Below are positions 8,511 through 16,242 of a DNA stretch of 64,000 bases, one piece after another. The stretch comes from Paraburkholderia graminis C4D1M (GTDB lineage Bacteria; Pseudomonadota; Gammaproteobacteria; Burkholderiales; Burkholderiaceae): assembly GCF_000172415.1 (NCBI RefSeq), contig NZ_ABLD01000005.1, forward strand, positions 124,001 through 188,000, given 5' to 3'. The notes under the pieces were generated by a model. That model saw only the letters and a list, made by a program, of their open reading frames with translations, was not told where the DNA came from and made no database searches. How positions within the stretch are numbered: the first letter of the stretch is position 1; every line of letters starts with the position of its first letter. The translations under genes were made by a program, and so were the position numbers.

Positions 8511-8726
8511 ATGAGCATTTCCGCAATCAACGTACGCAATCAGTTCAAAGGCAAGGTCAAGGAAATCATCCGCGGACCGGTCGTGTCCGAAGTCGATGTC
8601 GACACACCGTTCGGCATCGTGACCTCCGTGATCACGACGCGCTCCATCGACGAACTCGAGCTGCAAGTCGGCTCGGAAGTCGTCGCGCTCGTCAAGTCGA
8701 CGGAGGTCTCGATCGCGCGCCTGTAA
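8511..8726 (+). CDS. ssuF: TOBE/Mop-domain molybdopterin-binding protein (SsuF-like)
   Basis: A 71-residue protein consisting of one molbindin (Mop/TOBE) domain: SAINVRNQFKGKVKEI, GPVVSEVDVDTPFGIVTSVIT and VVALVKSTEVSIARL. Such small oligomeric proteins bind oxyanions such as molybdate. A homologous gene, ssuF, closes the ssu operon in Pseudomonas putida and is needed there for growth on some organosulfur sources, so its place right after ssuB (47 bases) supports the same assignment. The exact ligand is not known. CTGGAG precedes the start. Confidence 0.88.
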   Translation: MSISAINVRNQFKGKVKEIIRGPVVSEVDVDTPFGIVTSVITTRSIDELELQVGSEVVALVKSTEVSIARL

Positions 8727-8734
8727 GCGCCGCG

Positions 8735-9031
8735 CTATTTCGCGTTCGCGCCGCTCGCGGGCGGCTCGTGCATCATTTTGTCGTTGGTGGGCTTGCGCGG
8801 ACGCTTGATCGGCATGTTGTCCGGATTGCTCGAGCCCGTCGCGCCTGATGCCGACTCGGGCGGCTTTACCATCGACGATGCGGCGTCGGCCGGTTGCGCT
8901 CCTTGCTTGGGCGGCGTGGTCGAGCCTGCCGCGTTGGTCGTCGTTGGCGTCGCCGATGCCGCCGTTCCGCTCGCGCCCAGCGCCAGCAGCGCGGCGGTTG
9001 CGCTTAGCGCGGCCAGAGTGCTTCGCTTCAT
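8735..9031 (-). CDS. small secreted hypothetical protein
   Basis: A 98-residue protein with a clear Sec signal peptide (MKRSTLAALSATAALLALGA, then SGTAASA with likely cleavage near residue 27). The mature chain is Thr/Ala/Pro-rich and disordered, ending with IKRPRKPTNDKMMHEPPAS. AAGGAG sits seven bases before the Met at 9031. The frame remains open far upstream to 9955, but that part is antisense to other genes and is not used. No function recognised; it converges with ssuF only eight bases away. Confidence 0.7.
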   Translation of the reverse strand: MKRSTLAALSATAALLALGASGTAASATPTTTNAAGSTTPPKQGAQPADAASSMVKPPESASGATGSSNPDNMPIKRPRKPTNDKMMHEPPASGANAK

Positions 9032-9206
9032 CGCCTTCTCCTTTTGCGTTCCTCGCGTCCGCTCGGTTGCGTGGGGTTTCCCGGTAGACCGGCGTCGCCC
9101 GCGAAAATTCACGCGCGAGCCATTCGCTCGTGACGATGCGCCAATGCGCCTCCATTCGCTCTCGAAACTTGCTACGATAAATTCAGTCACGTCGACGGAG
9201 ACCGCC

Positions 9207-9404
9207 ATGTCGAAGTCATTGAGTCCCGAAGCAATCGAAGCGTTGCGGCGCCTGAACGAAGTGGGCGTCGGCCAGCCGGCGCCGAAATTCCCGCAGTCCG
9301 TCACCGCGCAGTTGCTGGCGAGCGGACTCGTCGCCGAATCGAGCGGCGACGAAGTCGAAATCACCTGCAACGGCAGGCAGTACCTTTCCGGCGATTGCGA
9401 CTGA
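9207..9404 (+). CDS. small hypothetical protein (65 aa)
   Basis: Begins MSKSLSPEAIEALRRLNEVG and ends LTCNGRQYLSG-like (ITCNGRQYLSGDCD). The layout, helix-helix then a beta-hairpin, resembles a minimal winged-helix fold, but this is only an impression. ACGGAGACCGCC before the Met at 9207 serves as ribosome site. Frame continues open upstream to 8778, antisense to the secreted protein gene, which I discount. Confidence 0.6.
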   Translation: MSKSLSPEAIEALRRLNEVGVGQPAPKFPQSVTAQLLASGLVAESSGDEVEITCNGRQYLSGDCD

Positions 9405-9556
9405 GCGAACCGACGGGCGACGTTTGCGCGACCTTGTTCGAACGAGCCGCAAGCGGGTTGGCAAGGGCAGGTTGCAGCGCACCGCGCTGCCGCCGGTGCC
9501 GGCGCGTTCGCGCGCGATGAACGGCGATTGGAACCGCAGCGAAGGGGGAAGTGAAG

Positions 9557-9799
9557 ATGGAGCCGACGGGCCTCGACATGGGCGATTACAAGGAGCGCTA
9601 TCAGGACTACGACATCGAAGTCGCGGTCGAACAGGTGCTCACCGGCGTCAAGGCGCATTTCCGCGTGCTGCGTGAGAGCGCGGTGGTGGTCGACTGGCGG
9701 CTCGTGCATATCGACAGTCTTTGGCCCACCGAGCACGCCGCCGCCGAGGCCGGCTTTCGCGCGGCGCGCGACGTGATCGACGCGGGGCTCGCGGCTTGA
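9557..9799 (+). CDS. conserved-looking hypothetical protein (80 aa)
   Basis: A soluble protein with the pattern DYKERYQDYDIEVAVE, a short strand pair (AHFRVLRESAVVVDWRLVHI) and a C-terminal helix (AAAEAGFRAARDVID). GAAGGGGGAAG lies upstream; a GTG two codons earlier (9551) is an alternative start. The C-terminal codons lie inside an 11-base tandem repeat, so repeat changes could alter the protein's end. Function unknown. Confidence 0.6.
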   Translation: MEPTGLDMGDYKERYQDYDIEVAVEQVLTGVKAHFRVLRESAVVVDWRLVHIDSLWPTEHAAAEAGFRAARDVIDAGLAA

Positions 9800-9834
9800 G
9801 TGCGGCTTGATTGCGGCTTGATTGCGGCTTGATT
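9791..9834. repeat. 11-base tandem repeat (GCGGCTTGATT, 4 copies)
   Basis: Four consecutive 11-mers (the first with GAGT in place of GATT). The first copy contains the stop codon of the preceding gene (9797-9799), the others are intergenic. Confidence 0.93.
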
Positions 9835-9905
9835 GCGGCGGCGCGTGAAATCGGCAACGTATTCGACTATGCTTGGCGGCTCCTTCCGACTCGCTGAGCC
9901 TCGTC

Positions 9906-10280
9906 ATGCATCTTGCGCCTGCTGTGCCGATCATCCGCATCTTCTCCGAGGACAAAGCCCGCGAGTTCTACGTGGATTTCCTGGGCTTTAGCGTCGATTG
10001 GGAACACCGTTTCGGCGACAACTTCCCGTTGTATGCGCAAGTGCGGCGCTCCGATCTCGTTTTGCACCTCAGCGAACATCACGGCGACGCGACGCCCGGC
10101 TCGACAATTTTCGTGCCGGTACGGGAGATTGACGCGTTGCATTCCGAGCTCGAGGCGAAGGACTACAAGTACGCGAAGCCGGGTGTCGACGCGTTGCCGT
10201 GGGGCAAAGTGCTGGAAGTCGCCGATCCGTTTGGCAATCGCATCCGCTTTTGTGAGGCGCCGGAAGAAGGGGCGGCGTAA
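9906..10280 (+). CDS. glyoxalase/bleomycin-resistance superfamily protein
   Basis: A 124-residue vicinal-oxygen-chelate fold protein. The pattern VPIIRIFSEDKAREFYVDFLGFSVDWEHRFGD (first beta-alpha-beta unit) and ADPFGNRIRFCE near the end is typical of the glyoxalase/BLMA superfamily. Candidate metal ligands are the His in LVLHLSEHHG and the C-terminal Glu of RIRFCE. Members bind drugs or act as dioxygenases or isomerases; the substrate cannot be told. The Met at 9906 gives the family N-terminus; an open extension to 9873 adds no similarity. Confidence 0.8.
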   Translation: MHLAPAVPIIRIFSEDKAREFYVDFLGFSVDWEHRFGDNFPLYAQVRRSDLVLHLSEHHGDATPGSTIFVPVREIDALHSELEAKDYKYAKPGVDALPWGKVLEVADPFGNRIRFCEAPEEGAA

Positions 10281-10314
10281 CGCGCGGTGGGTGGCGATTC
10301 ATTCCCGTAAACGA

Positions 10315-10353
10315 AACTGGGCGCCGCACCGGAATCCGATGCAGCGCCCAGTT
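10315..10353 (-). terminator. hairpin between convergent genes
   Basis: Perfect 10-base arms AACTGGGCGC and GCGCCCAGTT around a 19-base loop. On the minus strand it is followed by a T-rich TTTCGTTT, so it probably terminates the 10403-10669 gene, and may also stop plus-strand reading from the glyoxalase-like gene. Confidence 0.6.
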
Positions 10354-10402
10354 CGCATGCTGCCACCTGGGCAGCAGGGGCAGGAGGGTCGACGGCGAGT
10401 GC

Positions 10403-10669
10403 TTAGTGGCCGAAGAACACCGATTGCGGACCGGAAACCGGTTCGCGGGTGCCCGATTGCGACGACACGTTGTTCACGCCGCCGTAAGCGGTCGAGCCGG
10501 CGTTAGCACGTTCGGCCGCGACGGTTTGCGCGTTCTGGCCTTGTTGCGAAGCCGGTGCGCCGACGGACGGGCGATAGAACGGTGCCGGGCCGTAGCCGCT
10601 TGCGAAAGCTGGTGCAGCGACGGAAGCGGAAACAGCGACGATCAAGGCAGCGATAAATTTGGTCTTCAT
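10403..10669 (-). CDS. small exported protein of unknown function
   Basis: An 88-residue protein with a Sec signal peptide (MKTKFIAALIVAVSASVAAPAFA, cleavage after AFA at residue 23). The mature part is Gly/Ala/Ser/Gln-rich with no fold recognised. GGAGGTACATC gives a strong ribosome site. It looks like the many short periplasmic proteins (DUF4148-like) found in Burkholderiaceae, but the match is to general style rather than a defined motif. Confidence 0.7.
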   Translation of the reverse strand: MKTKFIAALIVAVSASVAAPAFASGYGPAPFYRPSVGAPASQQGQNAQTVAAERANAGSTAYGGVNNVSSQSGTREPVSGPQSVFFGH

Positions 10670-11002
10670 GATGTACCTCCAGGATTTCGATTTTCAGGAT
10701 GGCGTGGCAGGAAGCCGTGGGCTGTGTCTGCTACGTCGATGGAATGCAGTGTATACCCCTACTATCGAAATTTTGTGCCGATAATCTGAAATTACTATTC
10801 TCGCTGCTGAAATAATCCGTCAGAGCCGCGCCGCATATGGCTTCGCAGTGGTTCGACCCTGCTTTCCGCGGCTTTCCAGTGCGTTGGCCGGAGTGCAAAT
10901 ACCTGATCTTGCAAGGGTTTATCGGGCAGTCGAGGGGCACCGACGCCGGCCGCTTCCCGCGTTGCGGTAAAATTGCGGTTTCGATTCAAGTCGTTACCGC
11001 CC
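10670..11002. other. intergenic region between divergent small exported protein and dusA
   Basis: About 330 bases. The middle (10740-10820) is conspicuously AT-rich and most likely holds promoters in both directions. No ORF, RNA structure or repeat was convincing. Confidence 0.4.
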
Positions 11003-12004
11003 ATGTCTTCAGCTCGTCCCGCCAGTCCGCGCCGCGTCAGCGTCGCGCCCATGATGGACTGGACCGATCGCCACTGCCGGTCGCTTCATCGCATGATTTC
11101 GCGCCATACGTGGCTGTACACGGAAATGGTGACGACCGGCGCGCTGCTGCACGGCGATGTGCCGCGCCATCTGGCGTTTACGCCCGACGAAGCGCCCGTC
11201 GCGCTGCAACTCGGCGGCAGCGAGCCGGACGATCTCGCGCGCTCGGCGAAGCTCGGCGAGCAGTGGGGCTACGACGAAATCAACCTGAATTGCGGCTGCC
11301 CGTCGGAGCGCGTGCAGCGCGGCGCATTCGGCGCGTGTCTGATGAACGAGCCGCAACTCGTGGCGGACTGTGTGAAGGCGATGCGCGACGTGGTGTCGGT
11401 GCCGGTCACGGTCAAGCACCGGATCGGCGTGGATGCCGTCGAGGAATACGGCTTCGTGCGCGACTTTGTCGGCACGATTGCAGAGGCCGGCTGCGATGTT
11501 TTCATCGTGCATGCGCGCAACGCGATTCTCAAAGGTCTGAGCCCGAAAGAGAATCGCGAAATTCCGCCGCTCAAGTACGAATACGCCTATCAGTTGAAGC
11601 GCGACTTCCCGCACCTGGAGATCATCATCAATGGCGGAATCCGGACGCTCGACGAAGTGGAGACGCATCTTCAGCACGTCGATGGCGTGATGCTCGGGCG
11701 CGAGGCCTATCACAACCCGTATCTGCTGGCCGACGTCGACGCGCGCTTCTATGGTTCGACGCAGGCGCCGCTCACGCGCGAGCAGGTGGAAGCGCAATTG
11801 ATCGAGTATTGCGCGGCCGAGATGGCGCGCGGCACGTATCTCGGCGCGATCACGCGTCATGCGCTCGGCCTCTATCGCGGCGAGGCCGGCGCGCGCGGCT
11901 GGCGGCGCGTGCTGTCGGACAGCAAACGTCTCGCGGCACGCGACCTTGCGATCTTCGACGAGGCGAGACAGCATCTGCGTGAGCCGGTCGAGATTTTTGA
12001 ATAA
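11003..12004 (+). CDS. dusA: tRNA-dihydrouridine(20/20a) synthase
   Basis: A 333-residue flavoenzyme that reduces uridine to dihydrouridine at positions 20/20a of tRNA D-loops. It shows the DusA opening RVSVAPMMDWTDRHCR, the catalytic cysteine in NLNCGCPS (Cys99), the RNA-contacting motif VKHRIGVD, and the FMN-phosphate site IIINGGIRT...DGVMLGREAY. The Met at 11003 is chosen; ten further upstream residues are open but non-conserved. It ends about 100 bases before tRNA-His, whose product has dihydrouridine sites, though this proximity is probably incidental. Confidence 0.96.
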   Translation: MSSARPASPRRVSVAPMMDWTDRHCRSLHRMISRHTWLYTEMVTTGALLHGDVPRHLAFTPDEAPVALQLGGSEPDDLARSAKLGEQWGYDEINLNCGCPSERVQRGAFGACLMNEPQLVADCVKAMRDVVSVPVTVKHRIGVDAVEEYGFVRDFVGTIAEAGCDVFIVHARNAILKGLSPKENREIPPLKYEYAYQLKRDFPHLEIIINGGIRTLDEVETHLQHVDGVMLGREAYHNPYLLADVDARFYGSTQAPLTREQVEAQLIEYCAAEMARGTYLGAITRHALGLYRGEAGARGWRRVLSDSKRLAARDLAIFDEARQHLREPVEIFE

Positions 12005-12009
12005 AGGGC

Positions 12010-12038
12010 TAGGCAAACGCCGTTTGTGTTCGTATAAT
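12010..12038 (+). promoter_or_regulatory. candidate promoter of tRNA-His
   Basis: TAGGCA (12010-12015), a 17-base spacer and a perfect TATAAT (12033-12038), about 65 bases upstream of the tRNA. Confidence 0.65.
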
Positions 12039-12102
12039 CTCGTTTCTTCGTTGGTGACCCGGGTTTTTTAGTTGTTTCCGGCGAGTCAAAGCAGATGTCA
12101 GT

Positions 12103-12179
12103 GGTGGCTGTAGCTCAGTTGGTAGAGTCCAGGATTGTGATTCCTGTTGTCGTGGGTTCGAGCCCCATCAGCCACCCCA
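12103..12179 (+). tRNA. tRNA-His, anticodon GTG
   Basis: A full cloverleaf with anticodon GTG, the extra 5' G (position -1, 12103) opposite C73 that is the identity element of tRNA-His, and encoded CCA at 12177-12179. It closely resembles E. coli tRNA-His. Its 3' half serves as the left border of the following island: a degenerate second copy of the 3' end plus flank lies at 17363-17405. Confidence 0.97.
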
Positions 12180-12194
12180 AAGAATTCAGCGGTA
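12150..12194 (+). repeat. left att-like repeat (tRNA-His 3' end plus flank)
   Basis: This stretch is matched at 17363-17405. From GAGCCCC onward the two agree at about 33 of 37 aligned positions with two one-base gaps, including GAGCCCC, TCAGC, ACCC, AAGAATT and CAGCGGTA blocks in the same order. Confidence 0.6.
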
Positions 12195-12220
12195 TCAAGC
12201 AGTTGGAAGTTTCGGAATTA

Positions 12221-12248
12221 AGCCCGCACACCGTTGCGGGCTTTTTTT
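12221..12248 (+). terminator. rho-independent terminator of tRNA-His
   Basis: Stem AGCCCGCA / TGCGGGCT with a short loop, followed by seven T residues. Confidence 0.92.
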
Positions 12249-12334
12249 CGTTCTGCGCACTTACGCAGTCGACATAAGCCGGCTAGAGAGACCGGGGAAT
12301 AAAACGATTTCGACGTTAGGGGTGCAGCCGCTCG

Positions 12335-12535
12335 TTAATTTGGTCGAGTACTACAACTATTGGATTGGCGAGGGCAACGGGAGCCCAAGCAAAACCCGGC
12401 GTTTGACGCCAACTGCAAGATGTCGCCAGACCGAAGAACGAGACCGAATGCAATCTTGTCGGCACGGCAGATCTCGGCGATGTGAGCCATCAGCGGATTG
12501 ATGTGCTCGTCGTAGGCCATGATCTGCGCATTGCA
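12335..12535 (-). pseudogene. remnant of a mobile-element-type conserved gene
   Basis: The minus frame reads NAQIMAYDEHINPLMAHIAEIC, which resembles from memory a short conserved protein found on phages and plasmids that has a 'YDE.INPLM..II.IC' segment. The frame is closed by a TGA just upstream (12536-12538) and similarity fades after CRADKIAF, so only a fragment remains. Placement right behind tRNA-His fits a decayed integrated element. Family identity is uncertain. Confidence 0.35.
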
Positions 12536-12586
12536 TCAATGACGCCGACCTGCGGTTGGTAAAAAGCGGCGGTGATGTAACACTCT

Positions 12587-13660
12587 TCATCCTGAAAACC
12601 AGCGGGTCGGCACCATCGGTCGGATTGCTTGAAGAACGTCCGGAAGGCGGTGCCCGACTTTGACGAAAGGCTTCTCGAGAAAATGCCATGAAGCAGCGCC
12701 GACAGCGATAGCCACAGCAATTGAGAAAAGCTGATTTTGCTGCAGGCTAATGTCAGGAAATAAAGCAGTGATCGTTTGCTGTATCGGCCATCCATAAACG
12801 TAAACTCCGTATGAATAGTCTCCGGGAAGTTTAAGCGCTTTGATGGGCCTCAGTGTCATCAGCCATAGCGGCGTCAGCAGGAAGGCAACATAGAACGCGT
12901 ATTCAAACACCGGTCCGTCTCGAAGCAGCCATGCAAGGAGATAGGTACCGAGCACCACTCGCGCGTCGATGCGGATTTTTTCCTTGAAGAGTGCCAGCAA
13001 GACGCCAAATGAAAAGAACGCCGGTAGGCGTCCAGCATCATTGTTGTTGGGCAAGCCAAAGATTGAGATGCTGTCTGGTCGATACAAAAACCAAACGATC
13101 ACTGCACCGCAAGCAAATGCCGCAACGACCTTCAATCGCAATAAACCACACATGGCAAGCGCGAGTAACGCTGCATACATGAGGAGCTCATAGCAGATTG
13201 TCCAAAGCGAGCCGTTCGCATCCTGGTATGCATTATTCTGGAACACGCCCGGCATCACGTAACCCATATAGGATTGCTTGAAAATGTGAATGTACATCCA
13301 GGTGTTCCCGAAATATTGGCCTAAAGGTAGCGAGGTCAACATGGGGCCGATGACGAGCATGCAAATGGAGCCGCTCACGATGAGCGCCGGGAAAATGCGG
13401 AATATTCGGGCGACGGCGAACTTCACCGGTGACGGCTGGCGAAGCCAGCTAGACGTGACGAGAATCCCACTGAGGAAGAAGAAAAACTTGACCGCAAGCG
13501 AGCCGGAGTAGTCGAAACCCAAAAGCGCTCCGATTGGCTCATGCTCGCCCTCGCGAGGAGACAGCGCGAAAGCGTGCCCCCATATCACCGCCAGGGCGGC
13601 GATCAAACGAAACAGATCCGCGTTGTTATTTTCACGCCGAAGAGCATCATCGAGTGTCAT
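12587..13660 (-). CDS. acyltransferase family 3 (OafA/YrhL-type) membrane protein
   Basis: A 357-residue polytopic inner-membrane acyltransferase, the type that O-acetylates lipopolysaccharide, exopolysaccharide or Nod factors. It has about ten membrane helices. Family motifs include the N-terminal NNNADLFRLIAALAVIWGHAF, with the conserved R and H; FFFLSGILVTSSW; and ARIFRIFPAL with the conserved arginine pair. The C-terminus shows YSYGVYVYGWPIQQ and the closing HFLEKPFVK. It has no fused SGNH domain; a separate SGNH gene lies directly upstream, 15 bases away, and probably forms a functional pair. AT-rich codon use compared with the window suggests horizontal origin. The exact polysaccharide target is unknown. 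Confidence 0.9.
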   Translation of the reverse strand: MTLDDALRRENNNADLFRLIAALAVIWGHAFALSPREGEHEPIGALLGFDYSGSLAVKFFFFLSGILVTSSWLRQPSPVKFAVARIFRIFPALIVSGSICMLVIGPMLTSLPLGQYFGNTWMYIHIFKQSYMGYVMPGVFQNNAYQDANGSLWTICYELLMYAALLALAMCGLLRLKVVAAFACGAVIVWFLYRPDSISIFGLPNNNDAGRLPAFFSFGVLLALFKEKIRIDARVVLGTYLLAWLLRDGPVFEYAFYVAFLLTPLWLMTLRPIKALKLPGDYSYGVYVYGWPIQQTITALFPDISLQQNQLFSIAVAIAVGAASWHFLEKPFVKVGHRLPDVLQAIRPMVPTRWFSG

Positions 13661-13675
13661 TGATAAGTGCTCCTG

Positions 13676-14452
13676 TCACTTGCTCGCCGACAACGTCGCG
13701 TGCATATTGTTGAGCCCGGACTGGAGCCGGTATGCGACAAGCTGAGCGATGATCTGATGGCCAAGGTCATTAGGATGGATCGGGTCCGCTGTGCGCTCCA
13801 TGGGATCGAATTTCCCGGCCTTCTCCAAAGGCATGATGGCCTCTCGCAGGGCGATCATTGGCACGCCGAGTTCCCGACCGATTGGGATCTGGTTGTCTTC
13901 CGCGCTTGACCACTTACGATCCATCGTGAAAAGCATCAGTACGGCTGGATGATTGGGCGCAGCCAGGATGCGCTGCACTACTCGCTTGTAGCTCGCTCTC
14001 ATCTCCGGAGTGATGGCATCGTTATTTGCCCACTCGGTAATTACGAAGTCTGGCTTGTACCTCAGTAGGTCTTTCTGTAGGCGCTTTTCGCCGTATTCGG
14101 AATTCGTCTGGCCGATCCCGGCATTGACAAGCCTCATCCTGCTTTTCGGAAAGGTCGCTCGCCACCAGCCGAACACGCGGCCCACATAGTTTTTTTCCTG
14201 ACTCGTCGCCCATGCACCTTGCGTGATTGAGCCGCCGATCGCGGCAATGGTTATCGGTTTACCCGCCCGGGCTTTCTCGAAAACTTTCCAAAGGCGCGAA
14301 TCGTCGCCGTATTGGATAACCGACCGGTTCAGTGCGGCTGGGTCGACGACGCAGGATTGAGGCAGCTTCGGATCTGTGATGTAACACTCGGGTCCCGCTG
14401 CATGGGCGCAGGTGCACGCGAGAAAGCATGCAACAGAAATTATTTTTATCAC
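13676..14452 (-). CDS. SGNH/GDSL hydrolase family protein, exported
   Basis: A secreted SGNH hydrolase of about 258 residues. The blocks are recognisable: IAAIGGSITQG (block I Ser), NAGIGQTNSEYG (block II Gly), ITEWANNDA (block III Asn) and DPIHPNDLGH (block V Asp-His). The proposed GTG start at 14452 yields the signal peptide IKIISVACFLACTCAHA; the frame is open to 14683, but that part has no signal-like sequence and overlaps the decayed SGNH copy. In acyltransferase-3/SGNH pairs the SGNH part helps transfer or trim acyl groups on surface glycans; here both genes are adjacent on one strand. Start is uncertain. Confidence 0.82.
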   Translation of the reverse strand: MIKIISVACFLACTCAHAAGPECYITDPKLPQSCVVDPAALNRSVIQYGDDSRLWKVFEKARAGKPITIAAIGGSITQGAWATSQEKNYVGRVFGWWRATFPKSRMRLVNAGIGQTNSEYGEKRLQKDLLRYKPDFVITEWANNDAITPEMRASYKRVVQRILAAPNHPAVLMLFTMDRKWSSAEDNQIPIGRELGVPMIALREAIMPLEKAGKFDPMERTADPIHPNDLGHQIIAQLVAYRLQSGLNNMHATLSASK

Positions 14453-14510
14453 GTTGTAAGAAAGTGTAATAACCCGGACCGGGATAGTACACTTATTAGC
14501 CGACACACGC

Positions 14511-14633
14511 CTAATGCATCGCCGACTGTAGTCAGTACGCGACCAGTTCGGCCAACGCTTGATGCCCCGGGTCGTTGCATGGCGAGGACCGGATGCCTTC
14601 TTCATACAGGGTGCTTCGCGTATGCTTTGAGAC
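14511..14633 (-). pseudogene. C-terminal remnant of a second SGNH hydrolase
   Basis: The minus frame ending at 14514 reads CNDPGHQALAELVAY, a stop (TGA, 14534-14532), then LQSAMH. The intact neighbour reads PNDLGHQIIAQLVAYRLQSGL, so the block V region and tail are homologous and the Arg codon has become TGA. Residues further upstream (HTRSTLYEEGIRSSP) are only weakly similar. It is the partner position expected for the interrupted acyltransferase upstream, implying an older duplicated acyltransferase-SGNH pair. Confidence 0.5.
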
Positions 14634-15014
14634 CGACAGCCGAGGTCGAACACAAACGGGCAATCCCTTCCGCCATCGCACATCGCCAGCAGCCGTCGCG
14701 CTGCCTGACGGCGTTAATGCACGGGCAAGTAGACACCGCGCCGCATTTATCGGACGGGAAAAAGAACTAGCGTTTGTATTTCTGGTTTTTGTTCATCATC
14801 GAGCCGACGCTTTGCGGCGATTGCGTCGGCTCGATTTTGACTGCATCGCGCTTGCCGATGCGAGTTAGCGATTTTCCAAGTTCGATAAAGGGCCGCTCGA
14901 TTGCTGCAAATGTGATCGATGCAGCGACACACAAAACTGCAGCGCAGATCAGTAGCGCTGTCCAATAATGCGTCGGCGAGAAAAGCGCCCAGGCTTTGAA
15001 TGGCGCATGCCAGA

Positions 15015-15039
15015 GGCGGATTCAACCGGTCGATGCAAC
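15015..15039 (+). repeat. IS30-element inverted repeat, transposase-3' end
   Basis: Perfect 25-base match to the reverse complement of 16218-16242; it contains the transposase stop codon (15022-15024). Confidence 0.95.
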
Positions 15040-16182
15040 GGTTTGATGAAATCGCTCAGCCGGTGTGTCGAAGTTTAGTGTTTTTCGGGGACGTTCGTTG
15101 AGCCGCCTGGCAACGACATCAAGTCTAGCCTGTGAATAGACGGAGAGATCGGTGCCCTTAGGGAAGTACTGCCTCAGAAGCCCATTCGTGTTTTCGTTCG
15201 AGCCGCGTTGCCAGGGATGCTGTGGATCGCAGAAATAGACCTTGATGTCGGTAGCCACGGTAAAGCGATTGTGATCGGCCATTTCCGAGCCCCTGTCCCA
15301 AGTCAGTGATTTATATAGTTCCCGAGGTAACTTGCTGGCGTGTCGTATCAGCGCGTTGACCACAGCCTCAGAGTCCTTGCTGGCTACCTTTACCAGCATC
15401 ACGAATCGACTTTGACGTTCGACGAGAGTTGCAATCTGGCTCGTAGCGTTGCCAAACAGCAAGTCGCCTTCCCAGTGTCCGGGTATTGCGCGATCCTCCG
15501 CTGTAGCGGGGCGTTCGCTGATCGATACAGCGTCGCGAATGTTCGTGCGGTCTTCAGTTTTCAATGTGTGATGCCGGGACCGGCGCATGACTCGAGAGCG
15601 TCGCAAGTGTTCAAGCAATTCCCTTTTCAGGGCGCCGCGAGCTTGAATATAAAGGCTCCGATAGATCGTCTCGTGTGACACCAGATGGTCCTTGTTGACG
15701 GCATATACATGCTTGAGCCAACCAGAAATCTGCTCAGGAGACCACTGCAGCTTCAGCTTTGCAGCGACGACTCGCGCCAGCGTCTGGTTTCCCACCAATT
15801 TGCAAACCTTCGGGCGACGTGCCCGATCCCAGGCGAGCGCCTCCGCCTGACTCGCTCGGTAATCTTGCATGCCTCCGTTGCGCTGCAGCTCGCGGCTGAT
15901 CGTGGAAGGAGCACGTCCCAGCCTGGCTGCAATAGACCGAATCGACAAGCGGGCTACCAGGCAGCGAGAAATTTCCTCGCGTTCGGCAAGCGTCAATGCC
16001 TTCAGTGCGCGATGCCTTTGCGGTGGCTCGATGCCGCCGGCCTCCGCGAGTATCCGCTGTATTGAAGAGTGGCCCCGATCGAACAGTTTGGCAATCTGAT
16101 GAATTGTTTCGCCTTTGCGCCAGCGGTCCCACATCAGTGCCTTCTGACTCTCAGAATAGTAGATCCTCGGCCTCTGTTTCAT
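15022..16182 (-). CDS. IS30-family transposase
   Basis: A 386-residue DDE transposase. The N-terminal part has the IS30 helix-turn-helix regions (TIHQIAKLFDRGHSSIQRIL and LSIRSIAARLGRAPSTISRE). The catalytic core shows the first Asp in HWEGDLLFG, the second in TWDRGSEMADH and the Glu in SNENTNGLLRQYFPKGTDL. The Met at 16182 follows a GGAGGTG ribosome site at an ideal distance, so it can be made independently of the host gene even though the host frame runs into it. It acts on the 25-base inverted repeats. Confidence 0.95.
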   Translation of the reverse strand: MKQRPRIYYSESQKALMWDRWRKGETIHQIAKLFDRGHSSIQRILAEAGGIEPPQRHRALKALTLAEREEISRCLVARLSIRSIAARLGRAPSTISRELQRNGGMQDYRASQAEALAWDRARRPKVCKLVGNQTLARVVAAKLKLQWSPEQISGWLKHVYAVNKDHLVSHETIYRSLYIQARGALKRELLEHLRRSRVMRRSRHHTLKTEDRTNIRDAVSISERPATAEDRAIPGHWEGDLLFGNATSQIATLVERQSRFVMLVKVASKDSEAVVNALIRHASKLPRELYKSLTWDRGSEMADHNRFTVATDIKVYFCDPQHPWQRGSNENTNGLLRQYFPKGTDLSVYSQARLDVVARRLNERPRKTLNFDTPAERFHQTVASTG

Positions 16183-16217
16183 TGCAACACCTCCACTGCC
16201 TACGCAGACTCTAGTGT

Positions 16218-16242
16218 GTTGCATCGACCGGTTGAATCCGCC
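16218..16242 (-). repeat. IS30-element inverted repeat, transposase-5' end
   Basis: Perfect 25-base inverted match to 15015-15039, directly bordered by the GA target duplication. Confidence 0.95.

Larger units (their letters stand above)
15015..16242 (-). mobile_element. IS30-family insertion sequence, 1228 bp
   Basis: The element has perfect 25-base terminal inverted repeats (15015-15039 and 16218-16242, outer end GGCGGATTCAACC), one transposase gene, and a 2-base target duplication GA (15013-15014 and 16243-16244), typical of the IS30 family. The perfect repeats and intact transposase suggest a recent, possibly still mobile insertion. The outer ends provide open reading into the transposase from the host gene. 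Confidence 0.95.

Noticed and set aside
9791..9834. Possible CRISPR-like array
   Set aside because: Units are 11 bases with no spacers and no cas genes nearby. None of the tandem arrays in the window have a repeat-spacer layout.
8735..9955. Long minus-strand frame that would make a 406-residue protein
   Set aside because: Only the last 98 codons have a start with ribosome site and signal peptide; the rest is antisense to three small plus-strand genes.
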